Shown here: piece by piece, positions 1 through 11,313 of the stretch
Numbering within the stretch: position 1 is the stretch's first letter
Layout of the letters: each line of letters opens with the position of its first letter
DNA from: Dipetalonema caudispina
Taxonomy: Eukaryota > Nematoda > Chromadorea > Rhabditida > Onchocercidae
Direction of reading: 5' to 3'
NCBI GenBank assembly: GCA_013365325.1
Contig: JABVXV010000584.1
Span: forward strand, 1-24,384
Length of the DNA: 24,384 bases
The notes under the pieces: model-generated
What the model was told of the DNA's origin: nothing
Seen by the model: the letters and a program-made list of their open reading frames with translations, nothing else
Databases searched by the model: none
Position numbers and translations under genes: made by a program

Positions 1-118
1 ATATTTTATTAAATGAATTATTTCCTTCTTCAGTGTGTTTCATTATTTGCATTATTACGAATTTTTCATACAACTTAGAATTGGGAAAATAGATAAGTTA
101 GTTTTCATATTGATATAC

Positions 119-521
119 CGGAAGGTAAGGGCAAATTTGTGTTGCCGATAATTTGGTCTGTACCGCTTAAACCCATAACTTTTATTCGGTGCAACGAAAT
201 AATGCATCCTGTTATATTTCCAGGCCTTAATAAATTCTTCAACAAATTAATTACTCCTTTGAATATTTCTATGACAAATAAACATTTCCATTTCTCAATA
301 AAATGACCGATGGTTAAACAAGCTGAAATGGATGATCTGCGAAAAGTTGACGATGCTTGCAGCAAATCTTATTGTAATTGCAAAGTCTTCTATGGAGATC
401 AGCATGCTTGCAATATTAGCTTCGGTTGTGAGAAAATCTGCTAATTCTGGAATTACAATGCTTTTAAAGCCGTCTTTTAATACCCCAAAATATCGAATGT
501 CGATTGATGTTGAAAATATTT
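119..521 (-). CDS. PEX16-like peroxisomal membrane protein, partial; two segments, possibly a frameshifted relic
   Basis: PEX16 is a membrane peroxin that helps recruit PEX3 and other membrane proteins to peroxisomes. On the minus strand one open frame runs from about 521 to 352 and a second from 293 to at least 119 (open to a TGA at 105-107). In the first, a KDG is followed 28 residues after its D by an E (SIEDFAITIRFAA), the same spacing as NDG...LSVLE...MGAA in human PEX16 as I remember it. In the second, EKWKCLFVIEIFKG keeps the W-x9-K spacing of the human GRWLVIALVQLAKA segment, followed by a weaker G...I.x.L.R match. The frames join if 294-351 (58 nt) is a phase-0 intron, but donor GTCAAC and acceptor TTGAG are weak, so a frameshift is equally possible. 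A weak acceptor (AG at 522-523) could begin the first segment and a donor (GT at 117-118) could end the second. N-terminus and C-terminal half are not seen. Identity rests on remembered homology without a search. Confidence 0.42.
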
Positions 522-935
522 CTCATATCATGCAATAATACGAGAAATCATCTACTGATCTCAAGAATTATCTCCTTATCTTAATTAATTAGCATAATTA
601 TTTACTCGTTCCTTTCATATTGTCTTCATCACCAAGTACAAGCAAACTTCGCTTAGTAAAGTAAATTTCTCGACATAACATCAACTTTAGGCAAAATTAT
701 TTTTTAATTTATATCATTATCCATTCCCTTTTTTTTTTTTTTTCTTTTTTTTTTCAAAATTTTTTCACATTATTGCACAGGATTAGATGGAAAGGGAAAG
801 GAAGGAATGAAAAGGAACTTTCAGATAATTTAACCATTTTCTACAACTTTTTAACTGTAATATGCTGGTCGATCGATATTCAACATAACATGTGGTAGTA
901 TGGTATTATCTTCTTAACGGATAGTTTATGACTTT

Positions 936-968
<33 letters not shown>

Positions 969-1411
969 AGGAAAAAAAAAGGGAAAAAGAAGGAATTAAT
1001 GGTATGAGCAAAAATGAAATAATACCACCACAATTTCTTGATGATTTCATATTTCTTGCAAAAATTTCCTATTATTTTTTTGTTTTGCTAATAAGTTTTT
1101 CAAAAAAAAGAAAAAAATTCATAGAATAATTTGAATGATTCATTTTAACTAATTTTTTTTGTTATTTATTGTGTAATAGAATATTATGAAATTATGATTT
1201 AAATAATATCGAAATGATATATACAAAGAATGAAAATAATGAATTTCAAAAGCTAACATATAGGATAACTTAAGTGAAGACTGGAAATGGAAACTGAAAA
1301 TAACTAATGCCAGATTGTTGAAAAAAACTTGAAGATAGTTATACTTATTTTTCAAATTATGCACCTTCAAACTTCGGGATGAGATAAATCGGTAAGAGTA
1401 AGTCATAAATG
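522..1411. other. Non-coding, A+T-rich stretch beside the PEX16-like fragment
   Basis: I see no exon here on either strand. The stretch holds T-rich runs near 729-756, an A22 run at 936-957 followed by purine-rich sequence to about 990, and ordinary A+T-rich sequence. If the PEX16-like gene is intact, its N-terminal exon and promoter should lie in or beyond this stretch on the minus strand, but I could not find a segment resembling the PEX16 N-terminus. Confidence 0.5.
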
Positions 1412-1600
<189 letters not shown>

Positions 1601-4600
1601 TTTCTATTATATGTATCATATAATCAAAATAAAATTTCTGCATTATCATCATCCGTCTTTCATTTGATGATATATGCTAATTAGGAATTACCATAGATGA
1701 AATATCCTATGGAATATCCCTGTTACGGTATATTAATCTGGAAGTGTCTTATTATTGTCATAGCTTGTGGTTTACACATTACAACGACGTATCGCCAGAT
1801 GTCGGTTAATCCTATCCTTAATTCTTACCTCCCCGATCTTATCTTTTTATATTCACTCTCCTAAATATCTCTTTATCTTCATAAACTAATAACTACTACA
1901 TTTCATCTTTTTTCAACATTAAAATCTTTTGTTCTATTTGATAAATATTTCTTTCATTCGTTTATGATTTTTAATCTCATCATTGCATAGCTAAATCTGA
2001 TTATTATCAAATTAAGTATTTTGATTTTTAAGTTAATACCGCTTTCAACTTATAGCATGCATATTCACTGTGTTAATTCATTGGTGAATTACATTTAATA
2101 AATAAGTTTATTTTGCAATAAAATAACAAAAGGAAAAGAAAAGTTGATTTTATAATAGGAAATAAAAGAATTTTTTTTTACGCTGTATTTCAGCTAACAT
2201 AGAAAGTTATTATTATGGGAGAGGAATAATGATTACAGAATTTCTCGGGGAAATGTTAAAAAATGATAATCATCAAATATCGCGATAGAATATAAAGCAA
2301 AAATGATAGAATACAAACTAACTTGAAATAATTGTTAGCCATTTTATATTTTTACATCATTAATGATTTCCCGATATTTCCTGAAAGCTAATCAATACGT
2401 TAATAATGTTCCGCACTAAAGCAAAAAAAAAAAAAAGAAAATAATTATAGGTATTGTACATTTAATCTTCTTTTTTTTTTTTTTCTTTTTTATTCTCATT
2501 TTCATCCAATTTAATGATATGAAATTTGAGTATTTTAAGTAAAAATGTTGTAGCGGCATAGAATGTATCAAATACCTTTATAAAAGCTTTTATTCTTAAT
2601 ACGATTAATGAATGATAAGTAATTACAATGTATTCCTTCCAATAAGTTATAATTATAGGACATATAGGAAATGTCTCATCATTGATCAGCATGGCTCATT
2701 AATTTCATTAATCAAATAAGAAAGATTAAGTTAAGATTATGGTATGGTATTTATGAGATATTTGAACTTTTGCAAAAAAGTTTCTATTTACCTTTGTTAA
2801 TAATATTTTTTTTTTTTTTTTTGCTGACAAAAAAAAAAAAGTAATGTATTTACACTTAGCATATGTAAATTTTAACCAAATAAATTAATAGTTTTACCAC
2901 TGTTCCACTGTTAATTCTCATAATTGATAAAAGTTTAAGTTTTCTTTTTTTTTTTTTTTTTTTTTCAAATGGTAACTTTTGAAAGTTTAATGCTTTTTTC
3001 CTACTGAAATTATTTTAGGTAAAAAATAATGATGAAAGAAAAAAAAAATCAGAAAGTAAGAATTAATGAAATTCTTGTTTTTAATTACATTTTTTCATTG
3101 ATCGGATGAATTATTATTATGATCCATTTAAATGTAAATGCAATAATTGTAATTTTAATTTTTTTTTTGTTCGCAAGAAATGGATGAAATTTTACTTATA
3201 TTAATTATTAATTAACAAGCTTAATACTTTCTTCCTCTCCCTTATCAATGCTAACATTCCGATAAATAATTTCAGTCAATTCAAACTAGCAATATGAATT
3301 AGTAAATAATCAATTTTGCCTATTTCACACCATTTGCACTTTCTTCATTCTATCGTCAGCTGTTTCATTACTTTTTCCATGTAATTTTAATTACGATTAA
3401 TTACAATCATATTATTCCAAATATTAAATTTGACTATGAAATATTTCAATGAATAAAATTAAATGAACAAATAAAATCATAACGATTCATTTAATCTTTC
3501 GAGAAATTTAGCAGATTTTTTTTTTGCTTTTTTAAAAAATTTATTCAAATAAAAATTTTCAAATTTCAAGTTTTTTTTTTCCAAACAAAAATGCAATATC
3601 CGACATTTTGTTGATTAAGTAAGAAATGATGATAGTTAACCATTGGGATTAATTTAATTCAAAACAATTTGCCAATTGTACATATGACATCAAAAATTAA
3701 ACAAAATTCTGCTACTAATAACTTCAGAAATTCAATTTCATAAAATTGTATATGTATAAAAAGTCAATTTTTTAATTTTATCCAAATTTCAAGATGAACC
3801 AAAAAATTCATAAAAATAATAAAAAAGAAAAAAAAAGGAAGGAAAAAAGAAATGATGAATGTCAACTTCTCATTATCACATTATTTGGTTTTCATCCATT
3901 TGCGCCATCAGTGCATATCGTTTGTTCAAATGGCTTTTTATAACATTTGAATTTTTGAAATGCTCAAAGAAAAAAAAAAAAAAAAAGAAGAAAACAAAAA
4001 AATAATTCCCAATAAACGATGTTGTCTACTGCTCAAACATCTGCTCTATTAAACATTTTACAATTTTTTAAAAAAAAAAAAAGAAAAAAGCATTATGAGC
4101 AAGAATAGACAAAGATGTCCTTGTCGAAATTATTTCTTAGTTTAATTTCTCATAAATTTTGATATGAATTGAACCTTTTAATTAGATAAAAAATTAACAT
4201 AAACTTAAGCTTTCATTATTTTATATTAGCCTATCAACAAGAAACAAAAACGATTGCTTTTTTTTTTCAAAAATTTTTCCCAAAAAAAAAAATCATCGAA
4301 AATTCATAAAATTTCATTTTTTTTTTTTTTTTTTTTGTCATATAATTTTACTTGGTGAAAATTATCATTGTTTTACTAATTTTTATGCTATAATTTATGC
4401 GATACAAAATGTCAGTTTGGATTTTAGTAACAAATTGAAATATTTTTTCAAAAATGCTTTCAGTAAAATCTATGATATATTTGATGAAAATTGCGGAAAA
4501 CGTTATAAATGACTTTTTCAATTTTGTATAAGTACCAATTAATAATAAATGTAATGTGGCAAAGAAATATGCGAAAAATGATTGAATCTCTAAAAAAACA

Positions 4601-6162
4601 GAAATATCATTAGTGAAATTAATTAAGTAATTCTTATTGATGAAAAGATAAGAATTTAGATTAAACGATTGTCAGCAAAAATTGAATCTGTTGTAAATTA
4701 TATTTGTACTATTAAGATATTAACGAAAAAGGTATTTGAAAAAAAAAAAAAAAAAATACATTGAGCACTTTTTCCAATCAATTACAGTTTCACCAACTCA
4801 AATTTAAATTTTTTATTTACGCAACGAAAATATAAAACATGAAAAAATGAATGTTAATTTCTCAAAATTCAATAAATGTTTACCAATTTGAAAAATAATA
4901 TGTAATTATATACTTATTGTTTAATTTATAAGCCTAATGTGATAACGGCAATGGTGATAGTAATAACAGTAATGGTGATAGTAATGAGAAAATACCAAAC
5001 ATTCCAAACTATCATCAATTGATTTTTATTTCCAATTTTTATGTTGATAATATCGTATTGTATAATTATAGCTAAAAAGGTATTTTGTAATGAAAGCCAA
5101 AAATTTAATATATTAAACTTAATATTTAACTTCTTTTTAAAGCTAAAAATGGAAATTATCTCTTGTTTATTTATGAAATTAAAGAAGGATGAAATATATT
5201 TCTTTTATACTTTGAAAGTTTCAAAAAAAATTAATTATTATTATTATTAATAATCATTCTTAAAATTTAGTAATGAGAAGTATTAACGAATGAATAATCT
5301 ATTTCAATATAATTTACAAATTTGTATACCATTATTGAAATTTATCCAAATTATTAAATTGTTCAAGTGATCCATTCATTGATTCATAAATTTGCTCATC
5401 GATTCGAATGAACTGATAAATTAAATAGAAGAAGATGTTACTATTAACAGATAATTAATATGCAATTATTATTTGTTAATAATATTGTTAATATCATTTC
5501 TATTATTACATTTGATTCATTTCCTATCAAAATTAACAAAAAAAAAAAAAATTAATTTGATAATTAACAGAGATACGAGTAATATTAGCTGTAAGAAAAT
5601 AAACTTTTATATCACTGTATAATGATGATATCAAAGTATATCAAATAATTGTTATCAGTGCTTTTTTTTTTTTTTGCTAATGTTATTTGTTTTACCTAAA
5701 TATTTCTTTACCCATTTAAAATATTTCTAAATCATTCATATCTATCAATTTACAATATGTATATTTTATAAAGGAATAATTAATAAAAATGATTGATTAA
5801 TATATTCATTCTCAACAACAATATGAAATATTTCAAAGATAAAAAAAAAAATTAAATATTTGTCAGAAAAATTCATACCTATTTATAAAGCATATAAATA
5901 TATATTTTACAAATCAGGTAGAACACGATGAAAATTTTATTAATTTTTTTTTTTTTCGATGATGCATTTTCGATCAGATTGATTCATTGATTTTTGTTGA
6001 CATTTTGAGTAATGTCTAGTGAAAATGAACGAAAGTAACCTAAAATGGTAGCTATCCTACCATTAAACCTATCATTAATTGGTATTGCATAAATGAATAA
6101 ATAAATAATCACTTAACATATGGCGACAAATGATTGACATCTTTTCTAATCAACAATTATGC

Positions 6163-6195
<33 letters not shown>

Positions 6196-7677
6196 CAGTA
6201 AGAGAAGGAGGAAAGAGAAATATCAGAATTTCTATTCATTCATTTTAAATTTAACTCTATAATTGGTTGAAATTTGAATCCACCCAACAGTAACCTAAAA
6301 TAAAACAAATAGACTGAAACGACCGTTAACAATATTTAAATCAGAAAAATATAATTTTTTTTTTAACCATTCCTCTCCTCTCATATTTCATCTTTCAAGC
6401 AAAACTTTTTTCGTTCGAATGGCAATTTTTTTTTTTTTGAAATGCAAATTTCAATTTTTTAACTAAATCTAATTAATATTCATATACTATCATTTTTAAT
6501 TTGATTTTTTCTCTTAAATCCTCAAATCATTTAGATCAATTCTTATAAAATAAACAAATAGAATGAACAATTGCTATCTTTTTTTTTTTTTTTTTTTAAA
6601 TAATTATTGTTTAGCATTACATTATCAACTCATTTCATTCATTTAAATTTTATTCCATTGGTCATTTTAACAAGTAGTTTAAATCAATTCCAATTTATCA
6701 TTGATAATATATAAATGAGATTTTGGCAAATCTCATCAATAATCTGTCAATTGTTCCTAAAGCTTCCAATATTATAAACAATATGAGGAAGATAATGGCA
6801 GTGGTGGTGTCACACACACACACACACATACATTTGTTGCATCTTTTCGATATTTATCACAAAATTCATCCAATTTCTTAAGGATCGTTTTGTGGGGCGC
6901 AGAAAAAAAAAAAATAAAAAAAAATAAAAAAAATTAAAAACGAAGTTAAAAAAAAAAGAAACCATAAAGTTTACTTAATTTAAATTAGAAGAAAAATTGA
7001 TCCAACAATCATTCAACTTCCATTTTTCATTACTTTTTCGTTATCATATTTAAATTGTTTCAGCCAAACATATTTTGCTTTGTCCTGTCCTAGGCTCCAT
7101 TTGTTGTTATCACTTTGTACTAGGCTTCAAATGCAATAAAGTCGTTATAATTTCAAATTTTTATAGTAAATTTTATTTTTTCGTACAAAAACGAACAATC
7201 TTGCTTATCCTTTAGCTTTTTACTATTTTTCATCTTTTTATTTATCGCTGTTATTTCTATTTTCAAAAAAAAAAAAATTTTTTTCAAACATTCAAAATTA
7301 AAGAAATTTCAATTTTCATCTGTATATAATAATTTTTTATATTACTTACGAAAATTTTCGTTTTCTTTTTTTTTTCATTTTTAATATTGAAAATTTACTT
7401 AATCGTTTCATTTAAATTTATTTAAACGGAAAAAAAAAAAAAAAAACAAAGAAAAAAGTTATACCTTTTTTACTTCTCATAATTTTTCTGCTTTTTTTCT
7501 TCTCTTACCTAAATATTGCTCTTTTTTTGCTATATTTTTCATTTAATTTCTTTTTTAAAGTATTTTTTCATCCACTCATTTGTCAATAAAAAACCTGAAA
7601 TTTATCTGTGACACTAAAAGGGTTAAAGGGAAACTTCTTTTGTCTATCTGTTTGCTTTCATTTCTTCTTTTTTGATA
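1601..7677. other. Six kilobases of intergenic A+T-rich DNA without recognisable genes
   Basis: No open frame here has coding character or recognisable motifs. The content is A+T-rich sequence with dozens of poly(A) and poly(T) runs of 9-23 bases in both orientations (for example near 2805-2822, 2944-2965, 3969-3986, 4318-4336, 6163-6184 and 6579-6597). There is a 21-bp direct duplication (copies begin at 4951 and 4972) and a (CA)9 tract at 6811-6828. A 55-codon frame with a hydrophobic stretch at 1697-1864 is noted among rejected items. Confidence 0.6.
6811..6828. repeat. (CA)9 microsatellite
   Basis: Nine uninterrupted CA dinucleotides directly after a GTGGTGGTGT stretch. Confidence 0.95.
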
Positions 7678-7765
7678 AAAATTTTATGAGAATTTATGGA
7701 AAATTTTATCAAAATTTGTGGCAAATTTTATGAAAACTTATGGAAAACTTTGTGAAAATTTTCAT
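7678..7765. repeat. Four-copy 22-bp tandem repeat
   Basis: Units start at 7678, 7700, 7722 and 7744. Each follows the pattern (A/C)AAA(T/C)TTT(A/G)T, then a variable trinucleotide, then a short A/T stretch ending in (T/G)TATGG or a related form. The period is exactly 22 bp over the first three steps and the fourth copy is diverged. It has no coding sense and is a degenerate minisatellite. Confidence 0.75.
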
Positions 7766-8167
7766 GAGAACTTTTAAATTAAATATTTTTCGAATAAAAT
7801 TCATTTGCTACACGCAACATTCATCTTTTAACTTATTTTATTAATAGTTTGTTTAGGATTATTAAAATTTTTTGCAACTGAACAAACTTTATTAAAATTA
7901 TCAATATGATCACATATGAAATGTAATAATTAACAACTGTTTATGTAATTAAACAATTTTTAACAATTTGGTCAGTTGTTCCTTTGCAAACTGAAATGAT
8001 AATTTTTTCTTTCTAAACAAAAATTTTTTAGTTTATTAATTTACAACAATTAAAGGCAGTAGAAATTTTGACAACTTTAGCTGCAATTTTGAAGTAATGC
8101 TTATTAACATAATTGATTGTAACCTTTATCTGTGCAATTTTTCTTTTTTTTTTTTTTTTAAATCCTT
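7766..8167. other. Non-coding A+T-rich spacer
   Basis: No exon, RNA gene or repeat beyond short poly(T) runs (for example the T-rich tract near 8143-8159) can be supported here. Confidence 0.5.
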
Positions 8168-8436
8168 CTAAAATAAATGATTCATCGTTGTTTGTCTGGT
8201 CACTACTGATAATATAATGCTATCATTAGGTCACTACTGATCACTCTTTCCTACTAAAATAAATGATCCATAATAATCCATCATTATTCGTTTGGTCACT
8301 ACTGATAATATAATGCTATCATTAGGTCACTATTGATCACTCTTTCCTACTAAAATAAATGATCCATCATTATTCGTCTGATCACTACTGATAATATAAT
8401 GCTATTATTAGATCAACTTCTGATCACTCCTCATAA
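8168..8436. repeat. Three-copy 86/96-bp tandem repeat
   Basis: Copies begin with CTAAAATAAATGAT at 8168, 8254 and 8350. Copies share the phrases GGTCACTACTGATAATATAATGC, ATTAGGTCACTA(C/T)TGATCAC and CTTTCCTACTAAAAT, with few substitutions. The middle unit is 96 bp because CATAATAATC is inserted after GATC; the first is 86 bp and the third diverges after about 8425. TCACTACTGAT occurs twice within a unit, which suggests an older internal duplication. It is not coding. Confidence 0.9.
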
Positions 8437-8745
8437 TACATCAATTTAATACACATTACTATTTCACGATGAAATGTATTTGTTAATCATTATTAGCAAG
8501 TGTTAATGGCTAATATTAGATGGTTGAAATCATTGAAATTTTTTAACATTTATTTTTTCATTTCTTTTTCTTTTGTCGAATTTTTCATTTCACTGAATGA
8601 TAAGAAATTACAATCAGAAATTGAAAAAAAATATTAGTGAGAAAATGAGTTATTTCTTTTTAAGCTAAAATTATAACACTTATCCGAATTAATCATACAT
8701 ATGTTCTTAGTTATGCATAAAAGGTATAAAATTAAGCTAAAATTT

Positions 8746-8772
8746 AAAAAATAAAATAAAATAAAATAAAAT
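8746..8772. repeat. (ATAAA)n pentanucleotide tract
   Basis: About five ATAAA units in a row. Confidence 0.85.
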
Positions 8773-9029
8773 TTACTATAAGCATTAATTTATTAACATA
8801 TTGGATTGCCAAAAGATGAATAGGAATATATTTAGATAAAACTTTCAATTATATCAATTTCTATCTTATTATCACATTATTTTATCTTTCTCATTTTAAA
8901 TATTATCAATGATTGATAACATATCAAAACTACAAGAATAGACAAATTAACGCAACATTAAAATGTTTTCTTTTTTTTTTTTAAAAAAAAAAAAAAGATA
9001 ACAAACAATAAGAGTGGGAAGAAGAAGAA

Positions 9030-9074
9030 CAGCAACAACAACAACAACAACAATAACAGCAATAACAATAACAA
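9030..9074. repeat. CAA-rich microsatellite
   Basis: Six or more CAA units followed by CAATAACAG and AATAACAATAAC variants. The opposite strand resembles the TTG tract near 10.4 kb. Confidence 0.8.
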
Positions 9075-9468
9075 TTGTTCGGTATGATTATACCACAACA
9101 ATGACAATTATCACGAATGGTTACCAAACAAAATTTACGATTCGTTACTTTTCAAATTAAAAGAAATCATTTCAAATTCCTTCATCTCTTTCAATAACAC
9201 ATCCATTAACAAATCGTTTTGTTTGATGATGTGCCAACAACTATCTTTAGCTATTTTATTCATTGTATCAATTATTTCCATTTTCATCACCGTTCTTTTC
9301 CATTAAAATTTTGAAGATATTAAAAGGGGCAAATTTATTTATAAAAATTTTTATCATTTTCTTTTTTTTTTTTTTTTTCATTGTTTAATAAATAGAATAT
9401 TTTTTCATTTTTCTTTATTATTTATTCAATTATTTGTTTACTTATTAGATGCAATTTTTTTTTTCAAT

Positions 9469-9470
<2 letters not shown>

Positions 9471-9531
<61 letters not shown>
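9471..9531. repeat. Uninterrupted T61 homopolymer
   Basis: Sixty-one consecutive T residues, followed by a further T-rich region to about 9602 with only scattered interruptions. The exact length is probably unreliable because homopolymers of this size are poorly sequenced. Confidence 0.97.
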
Positions 9532-9535
<4 letters not shown>

Positions 9536-10347
9536 ATTTTATTTTTTTTTTTGAAAATTTTTTATTTTTTTTTAATTTTTTTCATTTTCATTTTTTTTTT
9601 TCTTAATGTTGTAAGCCGATTATGATGTAATTTGTTGTTATCCGATCTTGAAACGGCTTATTATATCATTGTTAATTGTTGCATTTTATAAAGCATAAGT
9701 TGATATATTGTTCCGATAATTCAACAAATTTCCAATTAATATTAAATTAGAAATTGATAAACAATAAGTGCATATTAAACAATACATTCCAATGCATTTT
9801 TTTATAACTGTCAACAATTTCATTCATTCATTTTCAATAATTTAATTAAATGATGTAAAAGTGGATGAAATATTTTGATATCAAATAATTTAATTAAAAC
9901 AACAAAATAAGATTAAATTATTGTTATTATTCTTATTCTTTTTCGAAAGATATTTATCAATTTTTTTTCAAATGTATCCATCAATTATTAAATGTAAAAA
10001 TTTCAACAAATTTCCAGCCAAGTTTTTGATTTAATTTTCGCCTCTTAAGTGAGAGTGTGTAGTGAGATAATAAAGATGTGCTAATAGATGATAACATCAA
10101 ACACGAAGTAATTGTAGTCAAAACAAATATACACAACAACAAACAACGACCGGGGAAGAATGAAAAGGCGGCAGCTGTTGTCCCATCATCATCTCCTCCT
10201 TCCACAATTTCGAATTTCCTTCCTACTTCATCACACCCCTCTTTTCATTTGCAGGAAAAAGGCTAGATCTCGTGGAAAATAGTAATAGTTGTTGCCTTGT
10301 TGTAATGATAGTATTAGTTGTTGTTATAGCAAAAATAGCTCGTTGTT
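9532..10347. other. Non-coding spacer with a more G+C-rich patch near 10.03-10.27 kb
   Basis: Most of the stretch is A+T-rich and shows nothing. At about 10030-10270 the base composition rises, and an ATG-less plus-strand frame (10078-10266) contains Ala/Pro/Ser-rich sequence. It carries an acceptor-like TTTCATTTGCAG ending at about 10254. No homology was recognised. It could be an untranslated exon or promoter-proximal sequence, but this is not supported by anything else. Confidence 0.4.
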
Positions 10348-10492
10348 ATTATTGGCCTTGTTATTGTCGTTCTCGTTGTCATCGTTGTTGTTGTTGTTGT
10401 TGTTGTTGTTATTATTGGCCTTGTTATTGTCGTTCTCGTTGTCATCGTTGTTGTTGTTGTTGTTGTTGTTGTTGTTATTGTTGTTATTGCAA
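10348..10492. repeat. TTG-rich tract with a 63-bp tandem duplication
   Basis: A 37-bp non-simple core starting ATTATTGGCC occurs at 10348-10384 and again at 10411-10447, identical by eye. Each core is followed by a pure (TTG)n run, giving a 63-bp period. Because 63 is divisible by three all frames stay open, which produces spurious poly-Leu, poly-Cys and poly-Asn (minus strand) frames. Confidence 0.92.
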
Positions 10493-11279
10493 TAATAATT
10501 GTTATTTTGATAATATTTAATTAAAATTTGATTTGACATTATTCTAAATGCTATCAAAAAAAGTTGCCAGTAATTGCCGATATGATGATATCCGTTGAAA
10601 GAAAAAAAAAAAAAAAACTCCGACGTACTATCCATTTTATGTTAATTAATTGCTATTTTGAAGGATAGGTAAACAATAACTTGTTTACTTTTACACTTTC
10701 GATCAGATTGGCTATTCATTGATGCATGATTAAGGAAATATAAGCTTAGTGGAAAAATAAACAAACTTCAATTTAACGCTCTTTTTTTCTTCCACCAAAC
10801 TAAAAGTTGTTTATTATATCTTATTTTTAAATTGTAACTAAAATTTTTTTTAGAAATTCGGTAAATTTAAGTTTACACTTCAATTCCTTAATTTTAAAAT
10901 TAAAATATCGTTTAAATACTTCATAAAATCTCTGAAATCTTCATTGTTTAATTAAATTTTAATTAGACTAAGCCGTTTAATCGATCCTGTTCTACCTGAT
11001 TATTCATCCGTCTAATTGAATTGAATCAATTCATATTTCTGACATTATTAAGCATGAAATATTAGACTTAATTCATGCAAGATTTATGTATGTGTGATTA
11101 TTACTCTTAGCGGTTGAATCTTTTCATGTAGTAAATAGATTCATTCATCTGAGATTTATTTTGCTAATCGAAATTTCTCCTAATCCAACAGTTAAAAGTT
11201 AATCCCCGAAATTAATCGATTTTCAATCGGAAATTAATTTTTGCTTTAAGATTTCTAACAAAATATCTTAACTAAAAAG

Positions 11280-11313
<34 letters not shown>

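Larger units (their letters stand above)
8437..9470. other. Non-coding spacer with small pentamer and CAA repeats
   Basis: No gene is supported. The stretch holds an (ATAAA)n tract at 8746-8772, a T/A block around 8968-8996 and a CAA/CAATAA-rich purine-strand tract at about 9030-9074. Confidence 0.6.

Noticed and set aside
332..538. 68-codon plus-strand frame
   Set aside because: It is the antisense shadow of the minus-strand PEX16-like segment, which has the better family match.
1697..1864. 55-codon plus-strand frame with ATG and a hydrophobic stretch (residues 11-24)
   Set aside because: No family recognised, no splice or leader signals and a length expected by chance; kept only as a note.
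6240..6300. TTGAATCC-like sequence recalling a tRNA T-arm
   Set aside because: No matching A-box, acceptor stem or cloverleaf could be formed around it.
10272..10635. Poly-Cys, poly-Leu and minus-strand poly-Asn frames
   Set aside because: All three are readings of the same TTG repeat; no non-repetitive conserved segment accompanies them.
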